NCBI GenBank assembly: GCA_027334785.1 | Contig: DAHWQF010000045.1 | Coordinates: 1 to 12,754 of the forward strand | Length of the DNA stretch: 12,754 nt | Reading direction: 5' to 3' | Source of the DNA: Acidimicrobiaceae bacterium | GTDB lineage: Bacteria > Actinomycetota > Acidimicrobiia > Acidimicrobiales > Palsa-688 | In this document: in pieces, positions 7,101 to 12,754 of the stretch | Layout: each line of letters starts with the position of its first letter | Numbering within the stretch: the stretch's first letter is position 1 | Notes under the pieces: model-generated | What the model saw: the letters and a program-made list of their open reading frames with translations, nothing else | Told to the model about the DNA's origin: nothing | Databases searched by the model: none | Made by a program: the position numbers and the translations under genes

Positions 7101-7374
7101 TGGCTACCGCGCGCCAGCGCGCACGCTCGCGTCCCGCCCTGACACGGGCAGGGTCGGGGGCCACCCCCTTCTTCGGCGCCTCGTCGAGCTCGGGGTGCGG
7201 CGCCAGGGCCTCGACCCACGTCCCGACCACGACGCCGGCGACCAGGACCGCCAGGCCAGGCAGGCCGGCTGCTTGTGCGGCGCCGGCGCCGGCGACGCCA
7301 GCCACGACGACGAAGGGGCCGGGTACGGCGGGGCCCGACGGCGGCCGGGCGCGAGTGGTCCTCCTGGTAGCCAT
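4171..7374 (-). CDS. Membrane-anchored FtsK/SpoIIIE-type DNA translocase
   Basis: Protein of 1067 residues. The first 235 hold several hydrophobic segments (about 20-55, 90-130, 140-160, 180-205 and 213-232), giving a membrane anchor. Residues 240-780 are a long domain of unknown fold, rich in strands. The ATPase follows: Walker A LLAGTTGSGKSS near 795, then VVVVDPVKSGADF, Walker B PLVVMVDEF near 886, and LLLATQRLSASML near 948, as in FtsK/HerA motors. No clear gamma winged helix is seen at the short C-terminus. In actinobacterial integrative elements one such protein moves double-stranded DNA between cells; that role is inferred from context. The ATG at 7374 has the CCCCACAT box, and the gene starts about 150 bp from the tRNA fragment. 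The large middle domain makes it longer than usual TraSA/TraB proteins. Confidence 0.88.
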   Translation of the reverse strand: MATRRTTRARPPSGPAVPGPFVVVAGVAGAGAAQAAGLPGLAVLVAGVVVGTWVEALAPHPELDEAPKKGVAPDPARVRAGRERARWRAVAISVTAPAGALVPGWPPLASFIGALLAAVAGATLPVAHLYGHVRFAVGTGRTVDALAAWWLVGGAAYGMRTSAGTACPGTRVTDFARWQAGAGALAGGLCATAGAVALHRVPAGVMEWQSRPGTVALVVLGAFLGAWAGASRPALAHWRRTEEMRERWARPWAELRFDPGPRLVSLSEVGRASVLTFEAAPVHGARTFWPVSAKLAPYEPGAVVVVLEHPDQGPGGPTAGTRHPLRFDVAIWPGGLPDFTDPATSPEEAALGAHCAMALALGERNYGRPVPLGAERMGAVGARAVWRSRWAWPAGPSLTEVRPLKGDLAASFGCPVLVDHRADVVYFGAVGDPEAGLSDEDAGTLARVAGEDEWDGRWAYVLKQGANPPTPQWTTEKDLALAGGAVVHRLAFVTRSGIDPSSFQRLEPQLATVLGAAPFVAVCGWPGQGRPGDRHPQAFVVYWSETPQPASPEHLAPSPGAVWVLAGLVNSAFDAARLPRPEVVAARPLSAPDSPAVLWEVALRLHGGPTMADVAAKAPALRQVLGASWLAVEPGGEGAVLLVGASPHSRSLVLAPSADPLRLANSEWQAAWTAAGLKGMEGYRPRLAAAAPLPGNPDVQAFDFLLPPGVDAALVRSALGKVAAAMSYGWVEARPSPLGPGALRLLAAEEGPLPAFVPFDFSAGPSWEEGLPFATGVEGEAVRFSPLESPHLLLAGTTGSGKSSAAQALLWGAVAAGAVVVVVDPVKSGADFAFLRPWAAAFATDVAEAASVLDLVLAEVARRKAANAAAGVGSWAELASPPPPLVVMVDEFTSLTAPGGRLAARSGESPAQAAARDALEADAAARAGIAMAIARVAREARSAGVSLLLATQRLSASMLERMPGAEDLRVNLARALLGRASLPERQVALRDGAGAPPLGEAVPKGRGWFEPLSSPPQVVQCWWASQEEMAAALRQRRQPPPPGAALASLAGPDEQEEIVLSLDDLGG

Positions 7375-7380
7375 GTCCCT

Positions 7381-7388
7381 ATGTGGGG
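7381..7388 (-). promoter_or_regulatory. CCCCACAT start-codon box (translocase gene)
   Basis: CCCCACAT followed by AGGGAC and the ATG at 7374, almost identical in sequence and spacing to the boxes before 1362 and 1695. It may put the translocase and the nuclease operon under one control. Confidence 0.45.
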
Positions 7389-7412
7389 CTGGCGGCGGCG
7401 ACCGGAGCCCCG

Positions 7413-7435
7413 GTGGTAGCCAAAGTGGTAGCCAA
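7413..7435. repeat. Direct repeat GTGGTAGCCAA, 12-bp period
   Basis: GTGGTAGCCAA occurs at 7413-7423 and again at 7425-7435, separated by one A. The core TGGTAGCCA occurs a third time at 7365-7373 inside the start of the translocase gene. Lying about 90-110 bp from the tRNA fragment, it could be an integrase arm-type or excisionase site. This role is inference. Confidence 0.45.
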
Positions 7436-7525
7436 CGAGGCGTGACGAAGCTAACCTCAACCCGTGAGCCGCACCCGAAAGCAGCAGGCTAGAGCACTGC
7501 ATAGCACGCTGTGGAGTAGTTCCCG

Positions 7526-7572
7526 GCAGACTTTTAATCTGCGCGCCGGGAGTTCGATCCTCCCCGCCCCCA
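7526..7572 (+). tRNA. tRNA-Lys(TTT) 3' fragment, probable attachment site
   Basis: The anticodon arm GCAGA-CTTTTAA-TCTGC carries anticodon TTT. It is followed by a 5-base variable loop, a T arm GGGAG-TTCGATC-CTCCC, the acceptor strand CGCCCCC and discriminator A. The matching 5' acceptor GGGGGCG and a D arm are not found upstream, and the next bases are CCC rather than CCA. It is therefore a 3' fragment, as left when an element integrates in the 3' end of a tRNA gene. In this orientation an intact tRNA-Lys would be expected to the left, beyond the window, making block 1 the integrated element. Confidence 0.8.
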
Positions 7573-7593
7573 CCCGCAAATAGTGCCTCTGAA

Positions 7594-8273
7594 GTGAGCA
7601 CCGCGTTGGAGGACCTTGCGCCCGGTGCCGTCGTGGACGGCGTAGTGCCCGGTCGGCAGGTGACTGCTGTGGCAGTCGCCTGGCACGGCAGTGCCGCCGT
7701 CACCCTCACCTACAGGGACTCCGACGGCACGGTGGGCGAGCGCCTCCTCTACCACTCGGACGAGCCGGCGCTCAGGGTTGGTGGCGAGCGCGTCCGGTGG
7801 AGCTTCAACGCCGACGCGGAGACCTTCACGCTCGCCAGCGAGGCCCGGAGGATCTCACCGTCCTCCAGCGCCGGCTCGCCTCCTCGCCTGAAGCGATCTT
7901 CTGCTCGCTCCAGCGCCGCCGCAAGCGCCTCCAGGAACGCCTGGACGAGATGAACCGGAAACGCCCCTCCGCCGACGCGGCCGAGGCTGTCGCCCGCTTC
8001 GGGGTGGACGAGGACCTCGACGTCGACGACCTCGACGCCTCCGAGCGGGAGGAGATGGAGGAGGCCCTGGTCGACGAGGCATCGGCCGCTGCCACTCGCT
8101 CCGAGCTCGAAGCCGAGGTGGCCACCCTTTCCCGCCTAGTGACGTCGCAACGGTTGCTGCGCTGGGTCACGGATAGCCTCTCTCCGACGTCGAGCGTGCT
8201 ACAGCTAGAGGCCAGGCTCCATGGGTCGGCGTCAGCAGTACCGGTACCTCGAGGTCGTTCTGCCGCGCAGTGA
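7594..8273 (+). pseudogene. Internally deleted SNF2-type helicase remnant
   Basis: The GTG start at 7594 gives LEDLAPGAVVDGVVPGRQVT, VAVAWHGSAAVTLTYRD, LLYHSDEPAL and RWSFNADAETFTLASEARRI. This is the N-terminal signature I associate with large SNF2-like helicases of phage-defence islands (DISARM-like and DUF1156-linked). At about 7848 the frame changes and the text becomes LTVLQRRLASSPEAI, LQRRRKRLQERLDE and an acidic stretch DVDDLDASEREEMEEALVDE, which belongs far downstream between the two helicase lobes. The Walker A and DEAH parts in between are missing, and homology fades after about 8150, so no helicase activity can remain. The start lies only 21 bp past the tRNA fragment, so the original promoter may also be lost. 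Confidence 0.7.
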
Positions 8274-8640
8274 CGAGGTCCTCAAGCAAGAGTGGGCGAA
8301 GGCGGTAGCGAACCTCGACAACGCCGAGCGGGCATACGCATCGGGTGATGACGCTGCCGTCTTCCTGCACCTCCGGCGAGCGCTCGACGCGCTGCCAGGT
8401 GCGAAGAAGGCGGTCCTGGATGACGTCCGAGACGAGAAGAAGCGCGGGTACCTGGACGCGGTGCTCGTCAAGGCGGGCGAGTTCCTGCACGGCGGGCGCC
8501 ATGTTGCGGCAAACGGAACGCTGGCGGGAACCTTCGCCGTTGACCACATGGGTGCCGCCTTCGCCCTGGACCTCATGCGCGTGCTGCTCTCTCACCTGTC
8601 GCTGATGCTCTCTGGCGAACGCCAGCGCGCAACGAACTGA
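8221..8640 (+). CDS. Small all-alpha protein of unknown function
   Basis: Protein of 139 residues. An in-frame TAG lies just upstream of the ATG at 8221, so the start is near certain if the gene is real. The sequence predicts helices throughout: LKQEWAKAVANLDNAERAYA, AAVFLHLRRALDALPGAKK, YLDAVLVKAGEFLHGGRHV and AAFALDLMRVLLSHLSLML. The pattern recalls HEPN-like or effector-regulating helical proteins in defence islands, but I see no secure R-x4-6-H catalytic motif, and the family is not recognised. It overlaps the end of the helicase remnant and may be an intact small component of the same system or the C-terminal piece of a larger protein. Confidence 0.6.
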   Translation: MGRRQQYRYLEVVLPRSDEVLKQEWAKAVANLDNAERAYASGDDAAVFLHLRRALDALPGAKKAVLDDVRDEKKRGYLDAVLVKAGEFLHGGRHVAANGTLAGTFAVDHMGAAFALDLMRVLLSHLSLMLSGERQRATN

Positions 8641-8686
8641 TCGCAGGTCGCCTCAAACGACTGCTGGAGCCGCCCGTGCGAGGGCT

Positions 8687-8813
8687 GGCGTTCGCCTCCC
8701 GGTGGTCACCCCGGGGGCCTGGCCGGGGTGCCAAGATGGGTGACCAGGAGGAACGCTCAGTGAGCTGGAACGATTACGAGCACCACAACCAGGCCTCAAC
8801 GGAGGCGAACGCC
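8687..8813. repeat. 13-bp inverted repeat around a hairpin
   Basis: GGCGTTCGCCTCC at 8687-8699 is the exact complement of GGAGGCGAACGCC at 8801-8813. Between them is a GC hairpin with 8-bp arms CACCCCGG (8707-8714) and CCGGGGTG (8723-8730). The core GGCGAACGCC also occurs at 8614-8623 inside the previous gene. No T tract follows the hairpin, so it is not a standard terminator. It may regulate the methylase gene just downstream. Confidence 0.45.
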
Positions 8814-8816
8814 TGA
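8760..8816 (+). CDS. Possible 18-residue leader ORF or gene remnant
   Basis: The GTG at 8760 has a strong AGGAGG eight bases upstream and encodes SWNDYEHHNQASTEANA, ending one base before the methylase GTG. An in-frame ATG at 8736 would give 26 residues. It may be a leader peptide that couples translation to the methylase, or the leftover start of a deleted gene. Confidence 0.3.
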   Translation: MSWNDYEHHNQASTEANA

Positions 8817-8817
8817 G

Positions 8818-10814
8818 GTGGCCGGGCCTCCATCTGTCAAATGCAAGTTGATCGAGGTGGCGCTGCCCCTTGACGCTATCAACCGGGAAGCCGCCCGTGA
8901 GAAATCGATCCGCCACGGGCACCCGTCCACGCTGCACCTGTGGTGGGCGCGCCGGCCGCTGGCGGCCTGCCGCGCGGTCCTGTTCGCCCAGCTCGTGGAC
9001 GACCCCTCGGCTCACCCTGATCGGTTCCCGACCGAGGAGGCTCAGGAGGCTGAGCGGCGACGGCTGTTTGACATCATCGAGCGGTTGGTGCCCTGGGAAG
9101 CCTCCAGCAACGAAGATGTCCTAGCCGAGGCACGCGAGGAGATCCGCCGGTCATGTGGCGAGCACCCTCCGGCGGTACTCGACCCCTTTTGCGGGGGGGG
9201 TACGGTATGGGTCGATGGGGCGACGCCTTCACGAACAGGCAACTGTCAGCGCTCTGCACCTCTTCAGATCTCGTGCACGAGGCTCGTAAACGGCTGATAG
9301 CCGATGGTGCAGAGGACTCATACGCGAGCGCTATTGCAACCTACCTTGCGTTCGCGGTGAGCCGGTGCAGCGATTACGGTTCCACTTTGGCAACGTGGGC
9401 AAGCCACCCCAAACAGGAAGCAGTCCGCAACACCTACTCTCGCCAGGCGATAGCCATGTCATGGGACTTCGCGGAGGCGAAACCCTTCTGTGAGTCGGCT
9501 GGTTCACTGGGTGAGAACTTCAATTGGGTTGCCAAGGTAGTTGAACGCGTGGGTAAGGGTCCTATGGGTAAAGTGTCGCAGACGGATGCTCGACGTCCTG
9601 GTTCACTTCAGGGTGTTGTTGTTGCGACCGATCCTCCCTATTACGACAATGTCGGTTATGCGGATCTTGCTGATTTCTTCTACGTTTGGTTACGCCGGTC
9701 ACTGGCTGACGTCTATCCCGACCTGTTTTCGACCCTGCTGACTCCGAAGACGGCTGAGTTGATAGCCAGCCCGTATCGTAATGGCGGGAACAGGGACAAG
9801 GCGAGAAAGTTCTTTGAGGAAGGCTTCGAACGCGTCTTTGGCAATTTGAGGGAGGTCAGTGCCTCACAGCACCCGTTGACTTTGTTCTACGCGTTCAAGC
9901 AGGCCGAGCATGATGAGGGCGGCATCGCGTCTACCGGTTGGGAGACGATGCTGAGCGCGCTCTTGCGCTCCGGCTTGGCTGTTACGGCCACTTGGCCAAT
10001 GCGGACTGAGCTTGGCAACCGCCTCCTTTCGACAGGGACAAACGCTCTAGCGTCTTCTGTGGTGCTTGCCTGTCGACAGAGAAGCGTCGACGCCGGGATC
10101 ACGGACCGCCGTGGGTTCCTTGCAGCTCTGCACTCTGAACTGCCGAAGGCACTGTGGGAGCTACAACAGGGCAATATCGCCCCGGTGGACCTGGCGCAAG
10201 CGGCAATCGGTCCAGGCATGGCGGTGTTCTCCCGGTATGCCAAAGTGGTGGAGGCGAACGGTGACCCAATGACCGTTCGCACGGCGTTGACACTCATAAA
10301 CCAGGTGCTCGACGAGGTGCTGCCCGCGCAGGAGGGCGAGTTTGATGCCGATACCCGCTTCGCCGTCAAGTGGTTCGAGCAGTACGGCTTTGACGAGGCG
10401 GCTTACGACCCTGCCGAAGGGCTCGCCAGGGCAACGAACGTTTCAGTGGGAGGGCTGGAAGAAGCGGGGATATTGGTTGCTCGTGCCGGGCGCGTGCGCC
10501 TCTTGCCGCGCGACAAACTGCCGGCGAACTGGGACCCTGCAACCGACAAGCGCGTGACCGTATGGGAAGTGGCACAGCATCTCGTGAAGGCGATCGACAA
10601 GGAGGGTGAGTCCAAAGCCGCTGATCTATTGCGAAAGGTCGGCGGGCTCGGGTACGCCGCCAGGGACCTCGCTTACCGCCTCTATTCGATATGCGAGCGT
10701 CGGGGATGGGCGGAAGATGCTCTGGGCTACAACCTCCTGGTCACCTCATGGCCCCGTATCGCTGGGCTGGCCGCGGGCGCAGCCCCGTCCGAGCAACCGG
10801 GGCTGGGCATATGA
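8818..10814 (+). pseudogene. DUF1156 adenine-specific DNA methyltransferase, internally deleted
   Basis: N-terminal DUF1156 text starts at GTG 8818: KLIEVALPLDAINREAAREK, IRHGHPSTLHLWWARRPLAA, then the SAM-binding motif LDPFCGGG near 9180-9200. At a run of eight G (9193-9200) the text jumps frame to GYGMGRWGDAFTNRQLSAL, which in full-length relatives lies hundreds of residues later, so a large middle part is gone. The rest (9201-10814) is open and well kept, with catalytic motif IV DPPYYDNVGYADL near 9630-9660, FFYVWLRRSLADVYPDLFST, STGWETMLSALLRSG, NIAPVDLAQAAIGPGMAVFS and the C-terminus LLRKVGGLGYAARDLAYRLY. Such proteins modify adenine in DUF1156/DUF499 anti-phage systems. As read it is frame-broken; one more G would fuse the halves. 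The stop overlaps the MNT start (ATGA). Confidence 0.88.
9193..9200 (+). repeat. G8 homopolymer at the methylase junction
   Basis: Eight consecutive G directly after the codons for DPFC and directly before the codons for YGMGRW. With eight G the downstream half is out of frame; with six or nine it is in frame. It sits exactly where the internal deletion joins the two halves. Confidence 0.8.
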
Positions 10815-11179
10815 GCCGGGTGTCCACCATCAACGGCAAGGCTGCTTACGACGGGCGCACCCTCGCGGAGTGGGTACCTGAGGTTGTCCAGAAGCTTGCC
10901 CAGGCGAGCGACCCCGAACGCGTCATCCTTTTCGGCTCGGTCGCACGCGGCGACGACGGCCCTGACTCCGACATAGACATCATGGTCGTGCTGCGCTCGA
11001 TGGACTACGAGCAGCGCCACGATTGGGAGGTCAGGTTGCGCTCGGCCTTGCCATCGGTAGTGCCGGTCCAGGTGTTCGTCACCGACCTCCGGGAGTGCGA
11101 GCGCCGCCAGGATGTCATCGGCTCGATGCACTATTGGCCGCTGCGGGAAGGGCGGGCGGTGTATGAACGAGCTGCCTGA
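10811..11179 (+). CDS. MNT-type nucleotidyltransferase (antitoxin-like)
   Basis: Protein of 122 residues. The catalytic loop GSVARGDDGPDSDID (G42, S43, D54, D56) fits GSx10DxD of the minimal nucleotidyltransferase family. A third acidic residue is likely D92 in VPVQVFVTDLRE. Family members paired with HEPN proteins act as antitoxins, in studied cases by adding AMP to the HEPN toxin. The ATG at 10811 overlaps the methylase stop by four bases, so it is translated with the defence operon. The reading frame is intact with all key residues, unlike the large genes on either side. Confidence 0.87.
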   Translation: MSRVSTINGKAAYDGRTLAEWVPEVVQKLAQASDPERVILFGSVARGDDGPDSDIDIMVVLRSMDYEQRHDWEVRLRSALPSVVPVQVFVTDLRECERRQDVIGSMHYWPLREGRAVYERAA

Positions 11180-11579
11180 CAACAACCACGACGAGGCCCG
11201 ACGATGGTTGGCGAACGTCGAGGACGACCTCGCAGGGTGGCATGCTGTCCAGCGCGACCCAGATAGCCCCCGTCGGCTCGTCTGTTTCATGGCCCATCTT
11301 GTGGTGGAGAAATCGCTGAAGGCGGTGCTGATAGATGCCGGAGTGCCGTTCAAGATGCATGACTTGGAGCCGCTGTACGAGCTGTGCAAAAACTCGAGCA
11401 GGTTGGCGGGCATAGACGAGGAAATCCTCAAGGCCCTTACCCCCTGGGCGATCGATGGCAGGTACGCGGACGAGTTATTGGAAGCGGACCGGGAGCAGGC
11501 GGAACGCTTTGCCCGTTTCGCCGAACAGGTTGTTGCCGCGGTGCACGCAGAACTGGAGGTGAGCGATGGCAACGACTAA
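11163..11579 (+). CDS. HEPN-domain protein (toxin-like) paired with MNT
   Basis: Protein of 138 residues. ATG 11163 overlaps the MNT gene by 17 bases. The N-terminal helices DEARRWLANVEDDLAGWHAV and the core RRLVCFMAHLVVEKSLKAVL followed by KMHDLEPLYELC match HEPN proteins of the HAQQAxEKALKA type. Here that core reads MAHLVVEKSLKA, so the usual His is Met and a His sits two places later, giving R-x6-H. Whether this changes RNase activity is unknown. The C-terminal half (RYADELLEADREQAERFARF) is helical as expected. Its 3' end overlaps the DUF499 start by 14 bases. Probable role: RNA-cutting toxin controlled by the MNT partner. Confidence 0.85.
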   Translation: MNELPDNNHDEARRWLANVEDDLAGWHAVQRDPDSPRRLVCFMAHLVVEKSLKAVLIDAGVPFKMHDLEPLYELCKNSSRLAGIDEEILKALTPWAIDGRYADELLEADREQAERFARFAEQVVAAVHAELEVSDGND

Positions 11580-12150
11580 CCGCGACCCTGTCGGGCGGGC
11601 TTCGAGCTGCTGGCCTCCGGCCTTGGGCCGTTCGTAGAACGGCAGATGAAAACGGCGACCGGCCAGGGTTTACTGCAGGGGCACCGCGATGAGGGTTCCC
11701 CCCAAGATCCGGCGTTCCTGCTCCGGGTGATGGCCGACGCGTGGGACTCGGCGTTCCGCCAGCGGCTGACCAAGGCGGACCGCAACTTGGTCTTCGAGCT
11801 ACGGGACACCCGCAACAAATGGGCGCACAACGAGGCGTTCAACGCCGACGACACCTACCGGGCACTCGACTCAGCGGAACGCCTGCTCGTGGCTGTGGAT
11901 GCCCGGGAGGCGGGCGAGGTCGGGCGCTCCAAGACCGAGCTCCGGCGACTGTTGCACGAGAGCGAGACACGCAAGGCCGTGGCGGCTGCGCCGGGCACCG
12001 GTGGCGCGGTGGCGGGCCTTCGCCCGTGGCGGGAGGTGATCATCCCGCACGACGACGTGGGCAAGGGCCGTTACGACCTGGCCGAGTTCGCCGCCGACCT
12101 CCACCAGGTAGCCACCAAGGGGGAGAACACTGCGGCCGAGTACGCCGGCC
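11566..12150 (+). pseudogene. DUF499 ATPase, N-terminal Swt1-HEPN fragment, frameshifted
   Basis: ATG 11566 has GGAGG six bases upstream and begins MATTNRDPVGR. One base missing near 11597-11600 shifts the frame, and the text resumes as FELLASGLGPFVERQMKTAT. Then come LLRVMADAWDSAFRQRL, VFELRDTRNKWAHNEAFN (Swt1-type HEPN with R-x4-H), DDTYRALDSAERLL and LRPWREVIIPHDDVGKGRYD, which leads into the ATPase part of full-length DUF499 proteins. Homology stops near 12145-12150, before any Walker motif, and is replaced by integrase sequence. Full-length relatives exceed 1000 residues and are partners of DUF1156 methylases in anti-phage islands. The protein as encoded would stop after 23 residues. Confidence 0.82.
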
Positions 12151-12754
12151 CGGGTCAAGCTGATGGGAGCTGCAGCGGCAGGTGGAGACTCGGTGCTCGC
12201 CACGGCCGTCGCCTTGGCCGCGGTAACTGGAATGCGGCGAGGCGAGCTGGGCGCGCTCAGGTGGAGCGACGTGGACCTGGGACTGGCGCAGCTCCGCGTG
12301 TCGCGATCGCTGACGGTGACGCCGGGACGGCTCCACATGGGCGACACAAAGACCCACCAAGTCCGCGACGTCGCCCTCGACCCGGGAACGGTCGACCTGT
12401 TGACCGAGCGGCATCTCGATCAGGAAAAGTACGCGAGGACGGTCGGACTGGAGCTGGTCCAGGACCCCTACGTCCTGTCTCGGGACGCTGGCGGGTCACA
12501 GCCCTGCTTGCCCGACGGGCTCGGACGAGCGTACTGGCGCCTGACCCGCGAGTTGGGCATCCAAACGCGGTTCCACGACCTGCGCCACTTCTCGGCCACT
12601 CAGTTGATAGGCGCCGGCACAGACGTACGGACGGTTGCTGGCCGGCTCGGGCATGCGGACGCCAGCACGACTTTGCGCGTCTACAGCCATGTGCTCGCCG
12701 AGCGGGACAGGGCGGCCGCAGAACACTTGGGTGGGCTGGTGCTCGGGCGGCGAA
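12142..12754 (+). pseudogene. Tyrosine integrase, catalytic domain, 5'-truncated
   Basis: Catalytic domain of a phage/ICE-type tyrosine recombinase running off the right edge. Visible parts: TPARVKLMGAAAAG, ALAAVTGMRRGELGALRW (first Arg), GDTKTHQVRDVAL (beta-strand Lys), RFHDLRHFSATQLIGAG (HxxR), GRLGHADASTTL (second His) and RVYSHVL (nucleophile Tyr). The arm-binding and core-binding domains are missing: the frame is closed by a TAG at 12109-12111 and the preceding DNA encodes DUF499. The only plausible start is ATG 12163, which would give a catalytic domain alone. It is probably the remains of the integrase that once mobilised block 2, or a fragment joined by a deletion. Confidence 0.85.

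Noticed and set aside
4417..7419. A 1000-residue plus-strand open frame opposite the translocase
   Set aside because: It is Gly, Arg, Pro and His rich with no domain and mirrors the translocase codons; a typical high-GC antisense shadow.
7485..7572. A complete tRNA-Lys gene
   Set aside because: The 3' half folds well, but no GGGGGCG acceptor strand or D arm is present upstream, so only a fragment is supported.
8707..8730. Rho-independent terminator between the helical protein and the methylase
   Set aside because: The hairpin is strong but no T run follows it on either strand, so termination is not supported.
10727..11572. Minus-strand 281-residue open frame opposite the MNT and HEPN genes
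   Set aside because: Ser/Arg-rich antisense text with no motif; the plus-strand genes have clear catalytic motifs and coupled starts.

Overview
The window is high-GC (roughly 65-70% by eye) with dense, overlapping genes, GTG and TTG starts, and proteins typical of Actinomycetota mobile DNA. A high-GC actinobacterium, perhaps from an acidimicrobial-like lineage, is the best guess. The species cannot be read from the sequence. It looks like an accessory hotspot at a tRNA-Lys gene, made of two blocks that meet at about 7.5 kb.

Block 1 (1-7572) is a conjugative or integrative element read mostly on the minus strand. From right to left it holds: a 3' fragment of tRNA-Lys(TTT), probably an attachment site; short direct repeats; a 1067-residue membrane-anchored FtsK/SpoIIIE-type DNA translocase; five tandem 8-bp repeats just past its stop; about 560 bp without a convincing gene; an antitoxin (HTH) and PIN-toxin pair with a candidate operator; a broken plus-strand FtsH/M41 protease remnant; and a small operon of an unknown protein, a VRR-NUC nuclease, a winged-helix-like protein and a repeat-bearing protein that runs off the left edge. 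Three start codons in this block, including the translocase and the nuclease, are preceded by the same CCCCACAT box.

Block 2 (7594-12754) is on the plus strand. It is a decayed antiviral island of the DUF1156 methylase/DUF499 ATPase kind. It has an internally deleted SNF2-type helicase, a small all-alpha protein, a DUF1156 adenine methyltransferase with a large internal deletion and a G8 tract at the junction, an apparently intact MNT nucleotidyltransferase/HEPN pair, and the N-terminal Swt1-type HEPN part of a DUF499 protein. This last gene is frameshifted and then cut off by a 5'-truncated tyrosine integrase that runs off the right edge. The overlapping starts show that methylase, MNT, HEPN and DUF499 genes were one translationally coupled operon.

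The main points of interest are a toxin-antitoxin-like pair nested inside, and outliving, a larger defence operon; the homopolymer at the methylase junction; the shared start-codon box; and the 8-bp repeat array beside the translocase gene. Family names rest on motif recognition from memory; no search was run. Several single-base frameshifts could in principle be sequencing errors, but the large internal deletions and domain losses could not be.
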